A stretch of 6,066 nt of DNA. It comes from Anaerolineae bacterium (lineage in GTDB: Bacteria > Chloroflexota > Anaerolineae > 4572-78 > NAK82). The stretch is from NCBI GenBank assembly GCA_025062175.1, contig JANXAX010000161.1:1-6066 (forward strand), written 5' to 3'. The notes below the pieces were generated by a model. It had not been told where the DNA came from. It saw only the letters and a list, made by a program, of their open reading frames with translations, and ran no database searches. Positions within the stretch are counted from its first letter, which is position 1, and each line of letters opens with the position of its first letter. This document shows, piece by piece, positions 6,061 through 6,066 of this stretch. The translations under genes and the position numbers were made by a program.

Positions 6061-6066
6061 AGGAGG
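6061..6066 (+). promoter_or_regulatory. Consensus ribosome binding site of an off-window gene
   Basis: AGGAGG, a perfect anti-16S match, are the last six bases. Preceded by a promoter-like sequence, it implies a plus-strand start codon about 5-10 bases past the window end. The product cannot be judged from here. Confidence 0.6.

Larger units (their letters stand above)
5395..6066. other. Region without an intact gene
   Basis: Apart from the possible hairpin at 5416-5433, the minus-strand remnant at 5556-5831 and the promoter and ribosome binding site near 6016-6066, nothing recognisable is seen. The stretches 5434-5555 and 5859-6015 show no coding bias, RNA gene or mobile-element end that I can support. 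A long plus-strand open frame across 5518-6045 has no protein-like character and is the antisense of the remnant. Confidence 0.6.

Overview
The window looks like a piece of a bacterial chromosome, most likely from the Chloroflexota (Anaerolineae or a relative). This is an inference. It rests on the large plus-strand protein: a short N-terminal helical (SHOCT-like) segment followed by an aromatic 'GKWYRYNGVEWV' block, one membrane helix, Pro/Thr-rich linkers, a LysM module and a TolB-like propeller. That architecture is familiar from Chloroflexota genomes. No rRNA, tRNA, CRISPR array or insertion sequence was recognised.

Left half (1-2839, minus strand): a cell-surface polysaccharide export and modification operon, read right to left. 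In transcription order it holds an ABC-2 type permease (Wzm/TagG family), its ATPase partner with a C-terminal Wzt-type carbohydrate-binding domain, and a SAM-dependent methyltransferase. The methyltransferase runs into a coiled coil and leaves the window at base 1. The permease is broken. Its two halves lie in different frames, and the join at about 2340-2350 lacks roughly 30-45 codons normally present in the family, including a membrane helix. The ATPase and the visible part of the methyltransferase are intact.

Centre (2840-3069): a divergent intergenic region. It contains a consensus extended -10 for the plus strand overlapping a plausible -10 for the minus strand, a second plus-strand promoter, and a perfect 7-bp inverted repeat in the leader of the plus-strand gene.

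Right half (3070-5394, plus strand): one 774-residue membrane-anchored multidomain protein that probably faces the cell wall. A direct 17-bp repeat flanks its LysM module, and its first linker carries a 30-bp tandem duplication. After it (5395-6066) comes a stretch with no intact gene. This holds a short, strongly coding-like minus-strand remnant (5556-5831, possibly from 5858 with an in-frame TAG) and, at the very end, a promoter and a perfect AGGAGG ribosome binding site for a plus-strand gene starting just outside the window.

Working together (inference): the methyltransferase may cap the non-reducing end of a glycan, the Wzt C-domain may recognise the cap, and the permease would export it. 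The adjacent methyltransferase/coiled coil and Wzt C-domain recall the WbdD/Wzt capping-and-export logic of E. coli O8/O9a. In this copy the membrane channel appears inactivated unless the lesion is an assembly error.
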